Shown in pieces: positions 1 to 6,824 of a stretch of 7,944 bases of DNA. The DNA comes from Candidatus Krumholzibacteriia bacterium (GTDB lineage: Bacteria; Krumholzibacteriota; Krumholzibacteriia; LZORAL124-64-63). The position numbers and the translations under genes were made by a program. The notes under the pieces were generated by a model. It was not told where the DNA came from and made no database searches. It saw only the letters and a program-made list of their open reading frames with translations. Where the stretch lies: NCBI GenBank assembly GCA_030643455.1, contig DAOWLV010000128.1:1-7944 (forward strand), written 5' to 3'. Each line of letters starts with the position of its first letter. Position 1 is the stretch's first letter.

Positions 1-1368
1 AATTTCCTGGAAGGCCTGGTGGGCATTTATGATGCCATGACCAAAACTATTTCCCTCTCCCTCCATTTCTCCATAGGAAGAGAGGGCATCATTACTGGGT
101 TTCCGGCAGCCATCTTTCAGGGCCCGGACGATTTCCGTGGCCCCGAGCTGGGGAGCCTCGCACCACATGACCGACGCCAGGCCGCTCACGAAGGCAGTGG
201 CGGGGGATGTCCCGTTGATATACTCATAACTGTTCATTTTACTGGTCGACCAGATTTTCGACCCGGGGGCGTAGACCATATCGCCAAAAACATGTTTCCA
301 ATGGGTTTTGTCGTTCTGTGTTGTTGCCCCGACTACGATGACGTGACCGGAATAATTACTATTGGAGGCCCCGAGTTCCGCCGGTTCGGCCAGACCATGG
401 GCGTTTCTGAGGGCGACACAGGCGATTGCTCCGCTTTCTATGACCAAATTGAAGATATCATCAAGCGTACCGGGTTCAACGGTATCGTCAGTGGTTTGAA
501 GACTCAGATTTATGACCAACTTTTTTGCCGGGACGAATGTTTGCACGTATTCTACGGCATCCTTGACGCCCAAATGGACCAGGGCCTTTGTGGACAGGAA
601 TTCGGATTCCTCCGTATCCTCTTGCCCTGTCCAGTGAAGGGCCTTGTAAGCGAATACGTGGGAGGCCCAATTGATCCCAGCAGTGCCGATATAGACATCG
701 GACTCCCCATTATCATCGTTTCCGAATAAATTATCCTGTTTGGCGGCGATGATGCCGGCCAATTTAGTGCCGTGGGCGGCAGAATAATCGTCCCGGGGCC
801 ACCGCGCTTGGTTGACATAATCCCAGCCCGCGATGAACCGCTTTCCGTCGAGGTCCTCGTGCTTGAGATGCGTCTTGAGATTTTCGTGGAGGCTCAAGGC
901 AGTCTGTGGCCGAGTCTCGGACAGGGGAACGCCGGAATCCAGCAGGGCGATGACCACGTCCTCGGTTCCCGTCTGAATATCCCAGGCCGGGAACATTTTC
1001 ATGAATCGAGGGCCCCATGATTCCTTGACGTGGTTTGCCTCGATCATCGGGTCCTTGGGGATCAAGCAAGGAGCCATGGGCAAGTCGGGTTCCGCGTATA
1101 ACGTGTCGTTATGGTCATGCAGGTTGTCCACGATCTGCAATAGCTTATCATCAGGAATGCTGACCTTGAAATAGGTCCAAGCCCCGATGGGCTGGCCCAC
1201 GACTTCATATTTATTCACCCCTATGATCGAATCCAGCATGGGGGCCGTTCCCTGAGGTGACAGGTAATTCAATTTCCTGAATTTGACGATGAGGTGATGG
1301 GCGCGAAACCTAATCCATTTTCTGCGACTGTTCCTTTTGGTAACAAATCCAAGTGATTTGATTGGCAT
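1..1368 (-). CDS. S8 (subtilisin-family) serine protease, 3' end beyond window
   Basis: A continuous minus-strand frame of 456 codons runs from ATG at 1368 off the left edge. It shows all subtilase hallmarks in order: the Asp motif IALLDSGV (D144), the His motif AAHGTKLAG (H199), an oxyanion-hole Asn in ALRNAHG (N322), the Ser motif NGTSPATAFVSG (S388), and FGHGIINA, the usual end of the catalytic fold. Residues about 25-95 look like a propeptide or prodomain (YFKVSIPDD, then YAEPDLP just before the catalytic domain). The N-terminus (MPIKSLGFVTKRNSRR) is basic without a hydrophobic core, so I see no Sec signal or membrane anchor; export is not supported. The start is fixed by a purine-rich RBS and an in-frame stop at 1438-1440 with no other ATG between. 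Sampled 60-base lines are 43-47% GC, against 63-77% in korAB, which hints at acquisition from elsewhere. The family is certain; the substrate and location are unknown. Confidence 0.93.
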   Translation of the reverse strand, partial: MPIKSLGFVTKRNSRRKWIRFRAHHLIVKFRKLNYLSPQGTAPMLDSIIGVNKYEVVGQPIGAWTYFKVSIPDDKLLQIVDNLHDHNDTLYAEPDLPMAPCLIPKDPMIEANHVKESWGPRFMKMFPAWDIQTGTEDVVIALLDSGVPLSETRPQTALSLHENLKTHLKHEDLDGKRFIAGWDYVNQARWPRDDYSAAHGTKLAGIIAAKQDNLFGNDDNGESDVYIGTAGINWASHVFAYKALHWTGQEDTEESEFLSTKALVHLGVKDAVEYVQTFVPAKKLVINLSLQTTDDTVEPGTLDDIFNLVIESGAIACVALRNAHGLAEPAELGASNSNYSGHVIVVGATTQNDKTHWKHVFGDMVYAPGSKIWSTSKMNSYEYINGTSPATAFVSGLASVMWCEAPQLGATEIVRALKDGCRKPSNDALSSYGEMEGEGNSFGHGIINAHQAFQEI

Positions 1369-1374
1369 GACAAA

Positions 1375-1382
1375 CTCCCCCC
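1375..1382 (-). promoter_or_regulatory. Ribosome binding site of the S8 protease gene
   Basis: On the minus strand GGGGGGAG lies six bases before the ATG at 1368. This strong purine tract at ideal spacing supports that start codon over any internal methionine. Confidence 0.7.
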
Positions 1383-1434
1383 GAAAATCGATTCGAATAT
1401 GTGGGACATTCTCGCTGAATGTTGCATCCCCATT

Positions 1435-1464
1435 ATCTTACAACCCCTTACATAACAACATCAA
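1435..1464 (-). promoter_or_regulatory. Candidate sigma70-type promoter for the S8 protease gene
   Basis: On the minus strand, TTGATG (1464-1459) and TAAGAT (1440-1435) are separated by 18 bases. Each hexamer matches the consensus at four of six positions, and they lie about 70 bases upstream of the start codon. The region is AT-rich. This is a weak, purely pattern-based call. Confidence 0.27.
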
Positions 1465-1493
1465 ATTTTGATAATCGCCAGTGAACATTCCGT

Positions 1494-1545
1494 GGCTCAT
1501 CGGTCCGAACCGCAAACTGAGATTCGGTTCAGGATGCAATGAGCC
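1494..1545. repeat. Nested inverted repeat in the divergent intergenic region
   Basis: An outer 7-base inverted repeat GGCTCAT (1494-1500) / ATGAGCC (1539-1545) encloses an inner 6-base inverted repeat GAACCG (1507-1512) / CGGTTC (1525-1530). Both arms fall between the protease gene and sodN, about 100 bases upstream of the sodN start. It could form a two-tier hairpin in a sodN leader transcript, act as a cruciform or operator, or be chance. No poly-T follows, so it is not a normal terminator. The rest of 1369-1644 holds no gene I can support. TGTAAT at 1560-1565 resembles a -10 box for sodN but has no convincing -35. Confidence 0.35.
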
Positions 1546-1631
1546 GGATTTGCTGGTATTGTAATTCCGAAAGTGAATCCGCCGGGGGGCTTGTCCTGGA
1601 TTAGCAGGACTGGCCATTATCCGGCCCGACC

Positions 1632-1638
1632 AAGGGAG
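1632..1638 (+). promoter_or_regulatory. Ribosome binding site that decides the sodN start
   Basis: AAGGGAG lies six bases before ATG 1645. The frame is also open from an upstream ATG at 1573. However, 1645 has the RBS and begins a textbook signal peptide, whereas the 24 extra residues from 1573 would bury that signal. Confidence 0.75.
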
Positions 1639-1644
1639 TACTCC

Positions 1645-2121
1645 ATGCCCTGGAAAACGCTTGTCGTCATCCTGGCTCTCGTTACATTCGCCCTGTTGCC
1701 CCAACTCGCCGCTGCCCACTGCCAGGTCCCGTGTGGCATATACGATGACGCCGCCCGCTTCGACCGCATGTACGAAGACGCCGCGACCATCGAAAAGGCC
1801 ATGGTGCAGATGCAGGACCTGGCCGGCAAGACCGATGCGCAGAGCGCCAACCAGCTCACCCGCTGGATCATCACCAAGGAAGCCCACGCGTCAAACATCA
1901 TCACCACCGTGTCGGAATACTTCCTGACCCAGAAGGTCAAACCGGTGGCCGCCGATAATGAGGGCCACGCGGCCTTCCTGATCAAGCTGGAGGACCACCA
2001 CCTGGTGATGAACGCGGCCATGAAAGCCAAACAGAAAAGCGATCCCGAGGTAGTGGGAGCCTTGCGTGCGGCGCTGGACCAGATGGGCAAGCACTATGAT
2101 CTGAAACACGACCACGAGTAG
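1645..2121 (+). CDS. sodN: Exported nickel-containing superoxide dismutase
   Basis: SodN converts superoxide to hydrogen peroxide and oxygen using one nickel bound by the first residues of the mature chain. The 158-residue precursor opens with a Sec-type signal peptide: W-K, a hydrophobic core (LVVILALVTFALL), then LAAA. It is followed immediately by HCQVPCGIY. Numbered from that His, the nickel-hook residues sit exactly as in the family: His1, Cys2, cis-Pro5, Cys6, Gly7, Tyr9 (precursor H25, C26, P29, C30, G31, Y33). The helical remainder (about 134 residues mature, a little longer than the roughly 117 of the Streptomyces enzyme) resembles a four-helix bundle. The classical Asp3 is Gln here. 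Streptomyces-type enzymes carry a propeptide removed by the SodX protease; no sodX is visible. Cleavage after AAA by signal peptidase would itself free His1, placing the enzyme in the periplasm or outside (inference). The next gene follows after 46 bases, so co-transcription is likely. Confidence 0.95.
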   Translation: MPWKTLVVILALVTFALLPQLAAAHCQVPCGIYDDAARFDRMYEDAATIEKAMVQMQDLAGKTDAQSANQLTRWIITKEAHASNIITTVSEYFLTQKVKPVAADNEGHAAFLIKLEDHHLVMNAAMKAKQKSDPEVVGALRAALDQMGKHYDLKHDHE

Positions 2122-2167
2122 ATTCGGGGGCGCCCGATCATTTTGTGGTGAAACCCGGAGGTATAAG

Positions 2168-2854
2168 ATGAAAACCAGTCTGATCCTGATCCTTTTGGCC
2201 CTGGTTGTGACAGGGATGGCGGCGTGCTCCGGAGGCGACCAGGGCAATGGCGAAGCCGGGGAAACAGCGGCCGTGGACAAGGCTGAAAAACCTGCGAAAA
2301 TGATTCCCGCAACCAGCACCGTAGCGGAGACCGAACAGAATCTGGAAGTATGCCGGGCTGCAACCAAAAAGCTGGGCGGCGCTCTCAAATCGGCACTGAT
2401 GAGTGCCATGGGCAAGGACGGCCCGGCCGGCGCGATGAACGTCTGTCACGATGAGGCTGAGGCTATCGCCAACCAGATCTGTGAGGAAGATGGCCTGGTG
2501 ATCGGCCGGACCAGCCGGAAGTTCCGCAACCCTCATAATGCTCCGGACGCGTGGGAGAAGGCGGGTCTGGAGACCCTCGAAGCCCGGATTACCGCGGGCG
2601 AAAAGCCCCAGGATCTGGAATTGTGGGCCACCCTCACCGACGCCGACGGTGGGCGCATCTTCCGTTACCTGAAGGCCATCGGGACGGGACCGCTGTGTCT
2701 GAAGTGCCATGGAGACGAACCGACGGGGGATGTCGCCAGGATACTGGCCGATCTGTACCCCGAGGACCAGGCGCTGGGGTTCGCGAAAGGAGACTTGCGG
2801 GGGGCCTTCACGGTTCAGCTCGAATTGCCGCCGTCTGGAGAATCGGGCAGCTGA
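2168..2854 (+). CDS. Tll0287-like (DUF3365) monoheme c lipoprotein
   Basis: The 228-residue protein starts with a lipoprotein-like signal: hydrophobic LILILLALVVTG, then MAAC, with C20 the probable lipidated cysteine. The box is slightly atypical at -3. A low-complexity Gly/Glu/Ala linker follows to about residue 55. The body matches the Tll0287-like heme domain as I know it: an N-terminal helix (LGGALKSALM), NVCHDEAEAIA with C93, GRTSRKFRNPHNAPDAWE (113-130), one heme c site C177-L-K-C180-H181, and a YPEDQALGFAKGDLRGAFTV finish. In the cyanobacterial Tll0287 structure heme is held by His and Cys in a PAS-like fold; C93 is my candidate for the Cys ligand and H181 for the His. Function in this family is unsettled: redox sensing or electron transfer. 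It has a good RBS (GGAGG, 2157-2161) and follows sodN closely, suggesting a shared role in envelope superoxide or peroxide handling. Confidence 0.88.
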   Translation: MKTSLILILLALVVTGMAACSGGDQGNGEAGETAAVDKAEKPAKMIPATSTVAETEQNLEVCRAATKKLGGALKSALMSAMGKDGPAGAMNVCHDEAEAIANQICEEDGLVIGRTSRKFRNPHNAPDAWEKAGLETLEARITAGEKPQDLELWATLTDADGGRIFRYLKAIGTGPLCLKCHGDEPTGDVARILADLYPEDQALGFAKGDLRGAFTVQLELPPSGESGS

Positions 2855-2908
2855 TATCGTCGGCCGCCTCTTGCGCCGGAGGGGTCCATCCCTTTCATTA
2901 GCCTGACC

Positions 2909-4720
2909 ATGGCCCTCATCGATCTGAAAAACGTGACCCTCGCTCTGGGTGGTCCTCCGGTTCTGGACAGCGTCAACCTGCGCGTCGAGAAGGGGGAGCG
3001 CATATGCCTGCTTGGCCGCAACGGCGAGGGAAAATCGACCCTGCTGCGGCTGCTGGCCGGGGCGATTAAGCCCGACAGCGGTGAAATCATCCGCCAGGGG
3101 GGCCTGAGGGTGGGAAGGTTGACCCAGGAGCTTCCCCGGGATATTTCCGGGACCACCCACGAGGTCGTGGCCGGGGGCTTCGCCGCCGCGGGGATCCCGG
3201 ACCCGGACTGGGAGCACAGCCACGTGGTTGACCAGGCGATCACCCGTGCGGCCCTGGATCCCACTGCCGATTTCACCACCCTGTCCACGGGAAACAAGCG
3301 GCGGGTGCTGCTGGCCCGGGCCATGGTCATCCGGCCCGACCTCCTGTTGCTGGATGAACCCACCAACCACCTGGACATCGATGCGATCAAGGGACTGGAG
3401 AAGGACCTCCGTCGATTTTCCGGCACCCTGATCTTCGTGACCCATGACAGGGCCTTTCTGCGCAACCTGGCCCAGAGAATCCTCGAAATGGACAGGGGCA
3501 GGGTGCGGGACTGGACCTGCGATTACGAAACTTTCCTGCGGCGCCGCGAAGAAGCCCTGCGGGTGGAGCAGGCGCAAAACGCCGAGTTTGACCGCAAGCT
3601 GGCCGAAGAAGAGATCTGGATCCGTCAGGGAGTCCGCGACCGGCGCACACGCAACGAGGGGCGCGTGAAGGAACTGAAACGCCTGCGCAAGGAACGCCAG
3701 GACCGCCGGCAACAGATGGGCAACGTCCGCCTGACCCTGCAGGATTCCGTCCGTTCAGGGAAGCTGGTGGTCCGGACCCGCGACCTGGCCTACTGGTGGG
3801 GCGACAAGCTGATGGTCCGGGATTTCTCCGCGCTGATCCAGCGGGGCGACCGGATCGGAATCCTGGGCCCCAACGGTTCGGGCAAGACCACGCTGCTGCG
3901 GTTGTTGCTGGGTGATCTCCAGCCCGCTTCTGGAACTGTGGAAACGGGTTCCAATCTGCAGGTGGCCTATTTCGACCAGCAGCGCGACCAGCTGGATGAG
4001 ACCAAAACGGTGCTGGAGAATGTCACCGATGGACACGACCGGGTCCTGTTCAACGGTCGGTCCATCCATGCGATTACCTACCTCAAGAATTTCCTCTTTA
4101 CCCCGGACCGTGTCAGGGCGCCCATTTCCCACCTGTCCGGAGGCGAGCGCAACCGGTTGCTGCTGGCCCGGCTTTTCACCCGGCCGGCGAATCTGCTGGT
4201 CCTGGACGAGCCCACCAACGACCTGGATCTCGAGACGGTCGAACTGCTGGAAGAACTGGTGGCGGACTTCGACGGGACGCTGCTGCTGGTCAGTCACGAC
4301 CGGGAATTCCTGGACAACGTGACCACCAGCACCCTGGTCCTGGAGGGCGTCGGCCGCATCAGCGAAACGGTGGGTGGCTATTCCGACTGGGCCCGGACTT
4401 CCCGGAGTGTCAAGACCCATCAAGGCAAGTCAAAGCCGCACAACAACAAAGGCGAGTCCGGGCCTTCCCGGGGAATGCAGCCAGGGGCCAAAGCTCGCCG
4501 CCTCAGCTGGAAGGAAGGCAAGGAACTGGAATCCCTGCCCTTGCGGATAGAGGAGCTGGAAACCAGGCAGGCCGAGCTTCATGCCCTGATGGCTGATCCG
4601 GCCTTCTACCAGGATGCGGGGGACCGTGTCGCCACCGCCAAGGATGAGCTGGCGACCGTGACTGCGGATCTGACTAGGACCTATGAGCGTTGGGAGGAAC
4701 TCGAAGGACTGGAATCCTAG
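2909..4720 (+). CDS. uup: ABC-F family ATPase, Uup type
   Basis: This soluble 603-residue protein has two ATP-binding cassettes and no membrane segment, as in ABC-F proteins that act on the ribosome; Uup is also linked to precise transposon excision and genome stability. Cassette 1 has Walker A GRNGEGKS (36-43), signature LSTGNKRR (125-132) and Walker B LLLLDEPTNHLD with catalytic E150. A charged inter-domain linker (about 215-280, ending near RTRNEGRVKELKRLRKER) is the P-site tRNA-interaction region. Cassette 2 has Walker A GPNGSGKT (320-327), signature LSGGERNR (409-416) and Walker B LLVLDEPTNDLD with E434. A C-terminal coiled coil (about 535-600, beginning RLSWKEGKELESLP) is diagnostic of Uup rather than EttA. 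The first signature departs from LSGG (Thr at the third position). No Shine-Dalgarno is visible just before ATG 2909, but MALIDLKNV is the normal family start. It lies 54 bases after the heme lipoprotein with no clear terminator between. Confidence 0.93.
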   Translation: MALIDLKNVTLALGGPPVLDSVNLRVEKGERICLLGRNGEGKSTLLRLLAGAIKPDSGEIIRQGGLRVGRLTQELPRDISGTTHEVVAGGFAAAGIPDPDWEHSHVVDQAITRAALDPTADFTTLSTGNKRRVLLARAMVIRPDLLLLDEPTNHLDIDAIKGLEKDLRRFSGTLIFVTHDRAFLRNLAQRILEMDRGRVRDWTCDYETFLRRREEALRVEQAQNAEFDRKLAEEEIWIRQGVRDRRTRNEGRVKELKRLRKERQDRRQQMGNVRLTLQDSVRSGKLVVRTRDLAYWWGDKLMVRDFSALIQRGDRIGILGPNGSGKTTLLRLLLGDLQPASGTVETGSNLQVAYFDQQRDQLDETKTVLENVTDGHDRVLFNGRSIHAITYLKNFLFTPDRVRAPISHLSGGERNRLLLARLFTRPANLLVLDEPTNDLDLETVELLEELVADFDGTLLLVSHDREFLDNVTTSTLVLEGVGRISETVGGYSDWARTSRSVKTHQGKSKPHNNKGESGPSRGMQPGAKARRLSWKEGKELESLPLRIEELETRQAELHALMADPAFYQDAGDRVATAKDELATVTADLTRTYERWEELEGLES

Positions 4721-4723
4721 GAA

Positions 4724-4842
4724 CCCGGGGGAGATTTTCCTTCATGTTTTGAATTTAACACTCCCCATTTGCTGGCGTTTGGGAATACACGGGTATACAT
4801 TTCCCAGTTACAGTTAAGTGACGCGGCCCGGGGGTGATTTCC
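4724..4842 (+). repeat. Imperfect direct repeat flanking the korA promoter region
   Basis: CCCGGGGGAGATTTTCC (4724-4740) recurs as CCCGGGGGTGATTTCC (4827-4842), with one substitution and one missing T, start to start 103 bases apart. It could be a protein-binding pair or chance in GC-rich DNA. The 262-base stretch 4721-4982 has no supportable gene. Confidence 0.35.
4769..4799 (+). promoter_or_regulatory. Candidate promoter for korAB
   Basis: TTGCTG (4769-4774) and TATACA (4794-4799) have four matches each to the sigma70 hexamers, but the 19-base spacer is longer than ideal. They lie in the only AT-rich part of the uup-korA gap, about 180 bases before korA. Weak. Confidence 0.22.
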
Positions 4843-4860
4843 AGTCCCCGAGCCACTCCG

Positions 4861-4883
4861 CCCGGCCCTGTTTCGCGGTCGGG
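4861..4883 (+). other. Hairpin in the korA leader
   Basis: CCCGGCC (4861-4867) pairs with GGTCGGG (4877-4883), seven pairs including one G-U, around a nine-base loop. There is no T-run after it, so it is not an intrinsic terminator. If transcription starts near 4805, it would be in the korA 5' UTR. I do not recognise a known riboswitch here. Confidence 0.35.
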
Positions 4884-4962
4884 ATTGGCCATTAACTCGA
4901 GTCCCTCACCCATTGTTTTCAGGATGCTTTGAAAGGGTCCGAAGATGGTGGTAACTGAGGAC

Positions 4963-4969
4963 GAGGAGG
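4963..4969 (+). promoter_or_regulatory. Ribosome binding site of korA, unusually far from the start
   Basis: GAGGAGG lies 13 bases before ATG 4983, longer than the usual 5-9. An in-frame stop at 4956-4958 and the lack of another start between them leave 4983 as the only credible start. Confidence 0.5.
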
Positions 4970-4982
4970 CGACCCGAACGTC

Positions 4983-6824
4983 ATGTCTTCCGAACTCATC
5001 AGACAAGACGATGTCACCATCCGCTTCGCCGGCGACTCCGGCGACGGGATGCAGCTGACTGGTACGCAGTTCACCGAAACCACCGCCAAGGTGGGGAACG
5101 ACCTGGCCACCTTTCCCGATTATCCCTCCGAGATCCGCGCCCCGGTGGGCACTCGGGCCGGGGTTTCGGTCTATCAGATCCATTTCAGTTCCCGCGATAT
5201 CTACACTCCCGGCGACGCCCCGAGCGTGCTGGTGGCCATGAACCCCGCGGCCCTGATCACCAACTACAAGGATCTGCAACCAGGCGGGATCATTCTGGCC
5301 AACACCGGCGCCTTCACCGAGAAGGACCTGAAAAAAGCTGAACTGGACAGCAACCCGCTGACCGACGGCACCCTGTCGGGTTTCCGGGTCATCCAAGAGG
5401 ACATCAACCAGCGCACCATCGAAGCCCTGGCGGAAACCACCCTCGGGAAAAAGGACGTTCTTCGCTGCAAGAACTTCTACACCCTGGGCATGATGTACTG
5501 GTTGTTCAGCCGGCCCATCGAGCCGACGCTCGAATGGCTCAATGTAAAATTTGCCAAGAAACCGGAACTTGCGGACGCCAACCGTCGCGCCCTGAAAGCT
5601 GGTTACAATTACGCCGAGTTGCTGCGCCTGTTCCAGGGCCGTTATGACGTGCCCAAGGTCGAAAATGCCCCACCGGGTACCTACAGGAACGTTATGGGCA
5701 ACCAGGCGTTGGCGATCGGTCTGGCGGCGGGTGCCCAGATGGCGGGCTTGAAGGCCTTTCTGGGTTCCTATCCCATCACGCCGGCCACGGACATCCTGCA
5801 GTACATGTCACTGATGAAGAACTACGACGTGATCACCTGCCAGATGGAGGATGAGATCGCCGGAGTCTGCACCGCCATCGGCGCGTCCTTCGCCGGCCGA
5901 TTGGGCATGACGACGACCAGCGGACCGGGCCTGGCGCTCAAGACCGAGGCCATCGGTCTGGCGGTCATCACGGAATTGCCGCTGGTGGTTGTCGACGTCC
6001 AGCGCGCGGGTCCTTCGACAGGCCTGCCGACCAAGGTGGAACAGGCCGACCTGCTGCAGAGCATGTTCGGCCGCAACAGCGAGGCCCCTTTGCCGGTGCT
6101 GTCCTGCGCCACCCCTGCGGATGCTTTCGAGTGTGCCGTGGAAGCCTGCCGGATCGCCACGCAGTACATGACGCCGGTGATCCTGCTGAGCGACAATTAC
6201 ATCGCCAACGGGGCCGAGCCGTGGAAGCTGCCTGACATGGAAAGCCTGGAGCAGTTCCCGGTCGAGTTCGTGACCGATCCCGAAGGGTTCACTCCCTACA
6301 AGCGGGACGACAAGCTGGCCCGCGGCTGGGCGAAACCCGGAACGCCGGGTCTGGCGCACCGGATCGGCGGCCTGGAGAAGGACAGTGTTACGGGCAATGT
6401 CAGCCACGACCCGGACAACCACCAGGTCATGGTCGATCTTCGTCTGGCAAAGGTCAACGGCATCGCCGACTCCATTCCGACACCGGAGCTCAACGGCCCG
6501 GACTCTGGCGAACTGCTGGTCGTGGCCTGGGGTTCGACCTACGGCGCCTCCCGCGCCGCCGTGGAAAGGCTGCAGAAGGACGGCGTGGCCGCCACGCACA
6601 TGCACATGCGCCACCTGCGTCCCTTCCCTCACGGTCTGGCGGATATCTTCCGGAATTTCAAGCGGATCATCGTGCCCGAGCTTAACATGGGGCAACTGGC
6701 CTTCGTGTTGCAGGCCGATTTCCCGGAATTCCGGTTCGAGAAGTACAACAAGGTCAAGGGCAAGCCCTTCCAGGCGCGAGAGCTCAAGGCCTATTTTGAA
6801 AAATTGCTGGAGGAGAAGTCATGA
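4983..6824 (+). CDS. korA: 2-oxoacid:ferredoxin oxidoreductase alpha subunit (2-oxoglutarate type)
   Basis: With KorB this forms the enzyme that oxidatively decarboxylates a 2-oxoacid, with CoA, to an acyl-CoA and reduced ferredoxin; 2-oxoglutarate to succinyl-CoA is the likely reaction, as part of an oxidative or reductive TCA cycle. The 613 residues are a natural gamma-alpha fusion. The N-terminal gamma domain (about 11-200) opens with the glycine-rich RFAGDSGDGMQ (14-24). The alpha part follows from about 240, with GSYPITPATDILQ (YPITP at 263-267, T266 in the substrate pocket), CQMEDEIAG (286-294), TTTSGPGLALKTEA and VDVQRAGPSTGLPTKVEQADL (R341). The C-terminal CoA-linked domain contains RHLRPFP and VPELNMGQL. 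This arrangement is the KorA kind of Mycobacterium and Hydrogenobacter and of the Sulfolobus OFOR, not the four-subunit or single-chain pyruvate enzyme. It overlaps korB by four bases (ATGA), indicating translational coupling. Exact 2-oxoacid preference cannot be read from sequence. Confidence 0.95.
   Translation: MSSELIRQDDVTIRFAGDSGDGMQLTGTQFTETTAKVGNDLATFPDYPSEIRAPVGTRAGVSVYQIHFSSRDIYTPGDAPSVLVAMNPAALITNYKDLQPGGIILANTGAFTEKDLKKAELDSNPLTDGTLSGFRVIQEDINQRTIEALAETTLGKKDVLRCKNFYTLGMMYWLFSRPIEPTLEWLNVKFAKKPELADANRRALKAGYNYAELLRLFQGRYDVPKVENAPPGTYRNVMGNQALAIGLAAGAQMAGLKAFLGSYPITPATDILQYMSLMKNYDVITCQMEDEIAGVCTAIGASFAGRLGMTTTSGPGLALKTEAIGLAVITELPLVVVDVQRAGPSTGLPTKVEQADLLQSMFGRNSEAPLPVLSCATPADAFECAVEACRIATQYMTPVILLSDNYIANGAEPWKLPDMESLEQFPVEFVTDPEGFTPYKRDDKLARGWAKPGTPGLAHRIGGLEKDSVTGNVSHDPDNHQVMVDLRLAKVNGIADSIPTPELNGPDSGELLVVAWGSTYGASRAAVERLQKDGVAATHMHMRHLRPFPHGLADIFRNFKRIIVPELNMGQLAFVLQADFPEFRFEKYNKVKGKPFQARELKAYFEKLLEEKS

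Noticed and set aside
19..729. Open plus-strand frame of 236 codons
   Set aside because: It is antisense to the S8 protease, whose catalytic triad is intact in the opposite strand. The plus-strand translation matches no family.
1573..1644. Upstream ATG giving a 182-residue SodN
   Set aside because: The extra 24 residues have no RBS and would place a polar stretch before the signal peptide. ATG 1645 has AAGGGAG at six bases.
1438..1887. Minus-strand frame of 149 codons overlapping the 5' half of sodN
   Set aside because: It is antisense to the strongly supported sodN coding sequence and shows no family motifs.
2855..2908. Terminator between the heme lipoprotein gene and uup
   Set aside because: Only CCTC/GAGG (4 pairs) and GGG/CCC pairings are found, without a proper T-run. 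Not strong enough to call.
2138..3712. Long open frame of 524 codons on the minus strand
   Set aside because: It lies wholly antisense to the heme lipoprotein and Uup genes, which show clear family motifs. Its translation is rich in Gln, Gly, Pro and Arg with no recognisable domain, as expected of a GC-rich shadow frame.
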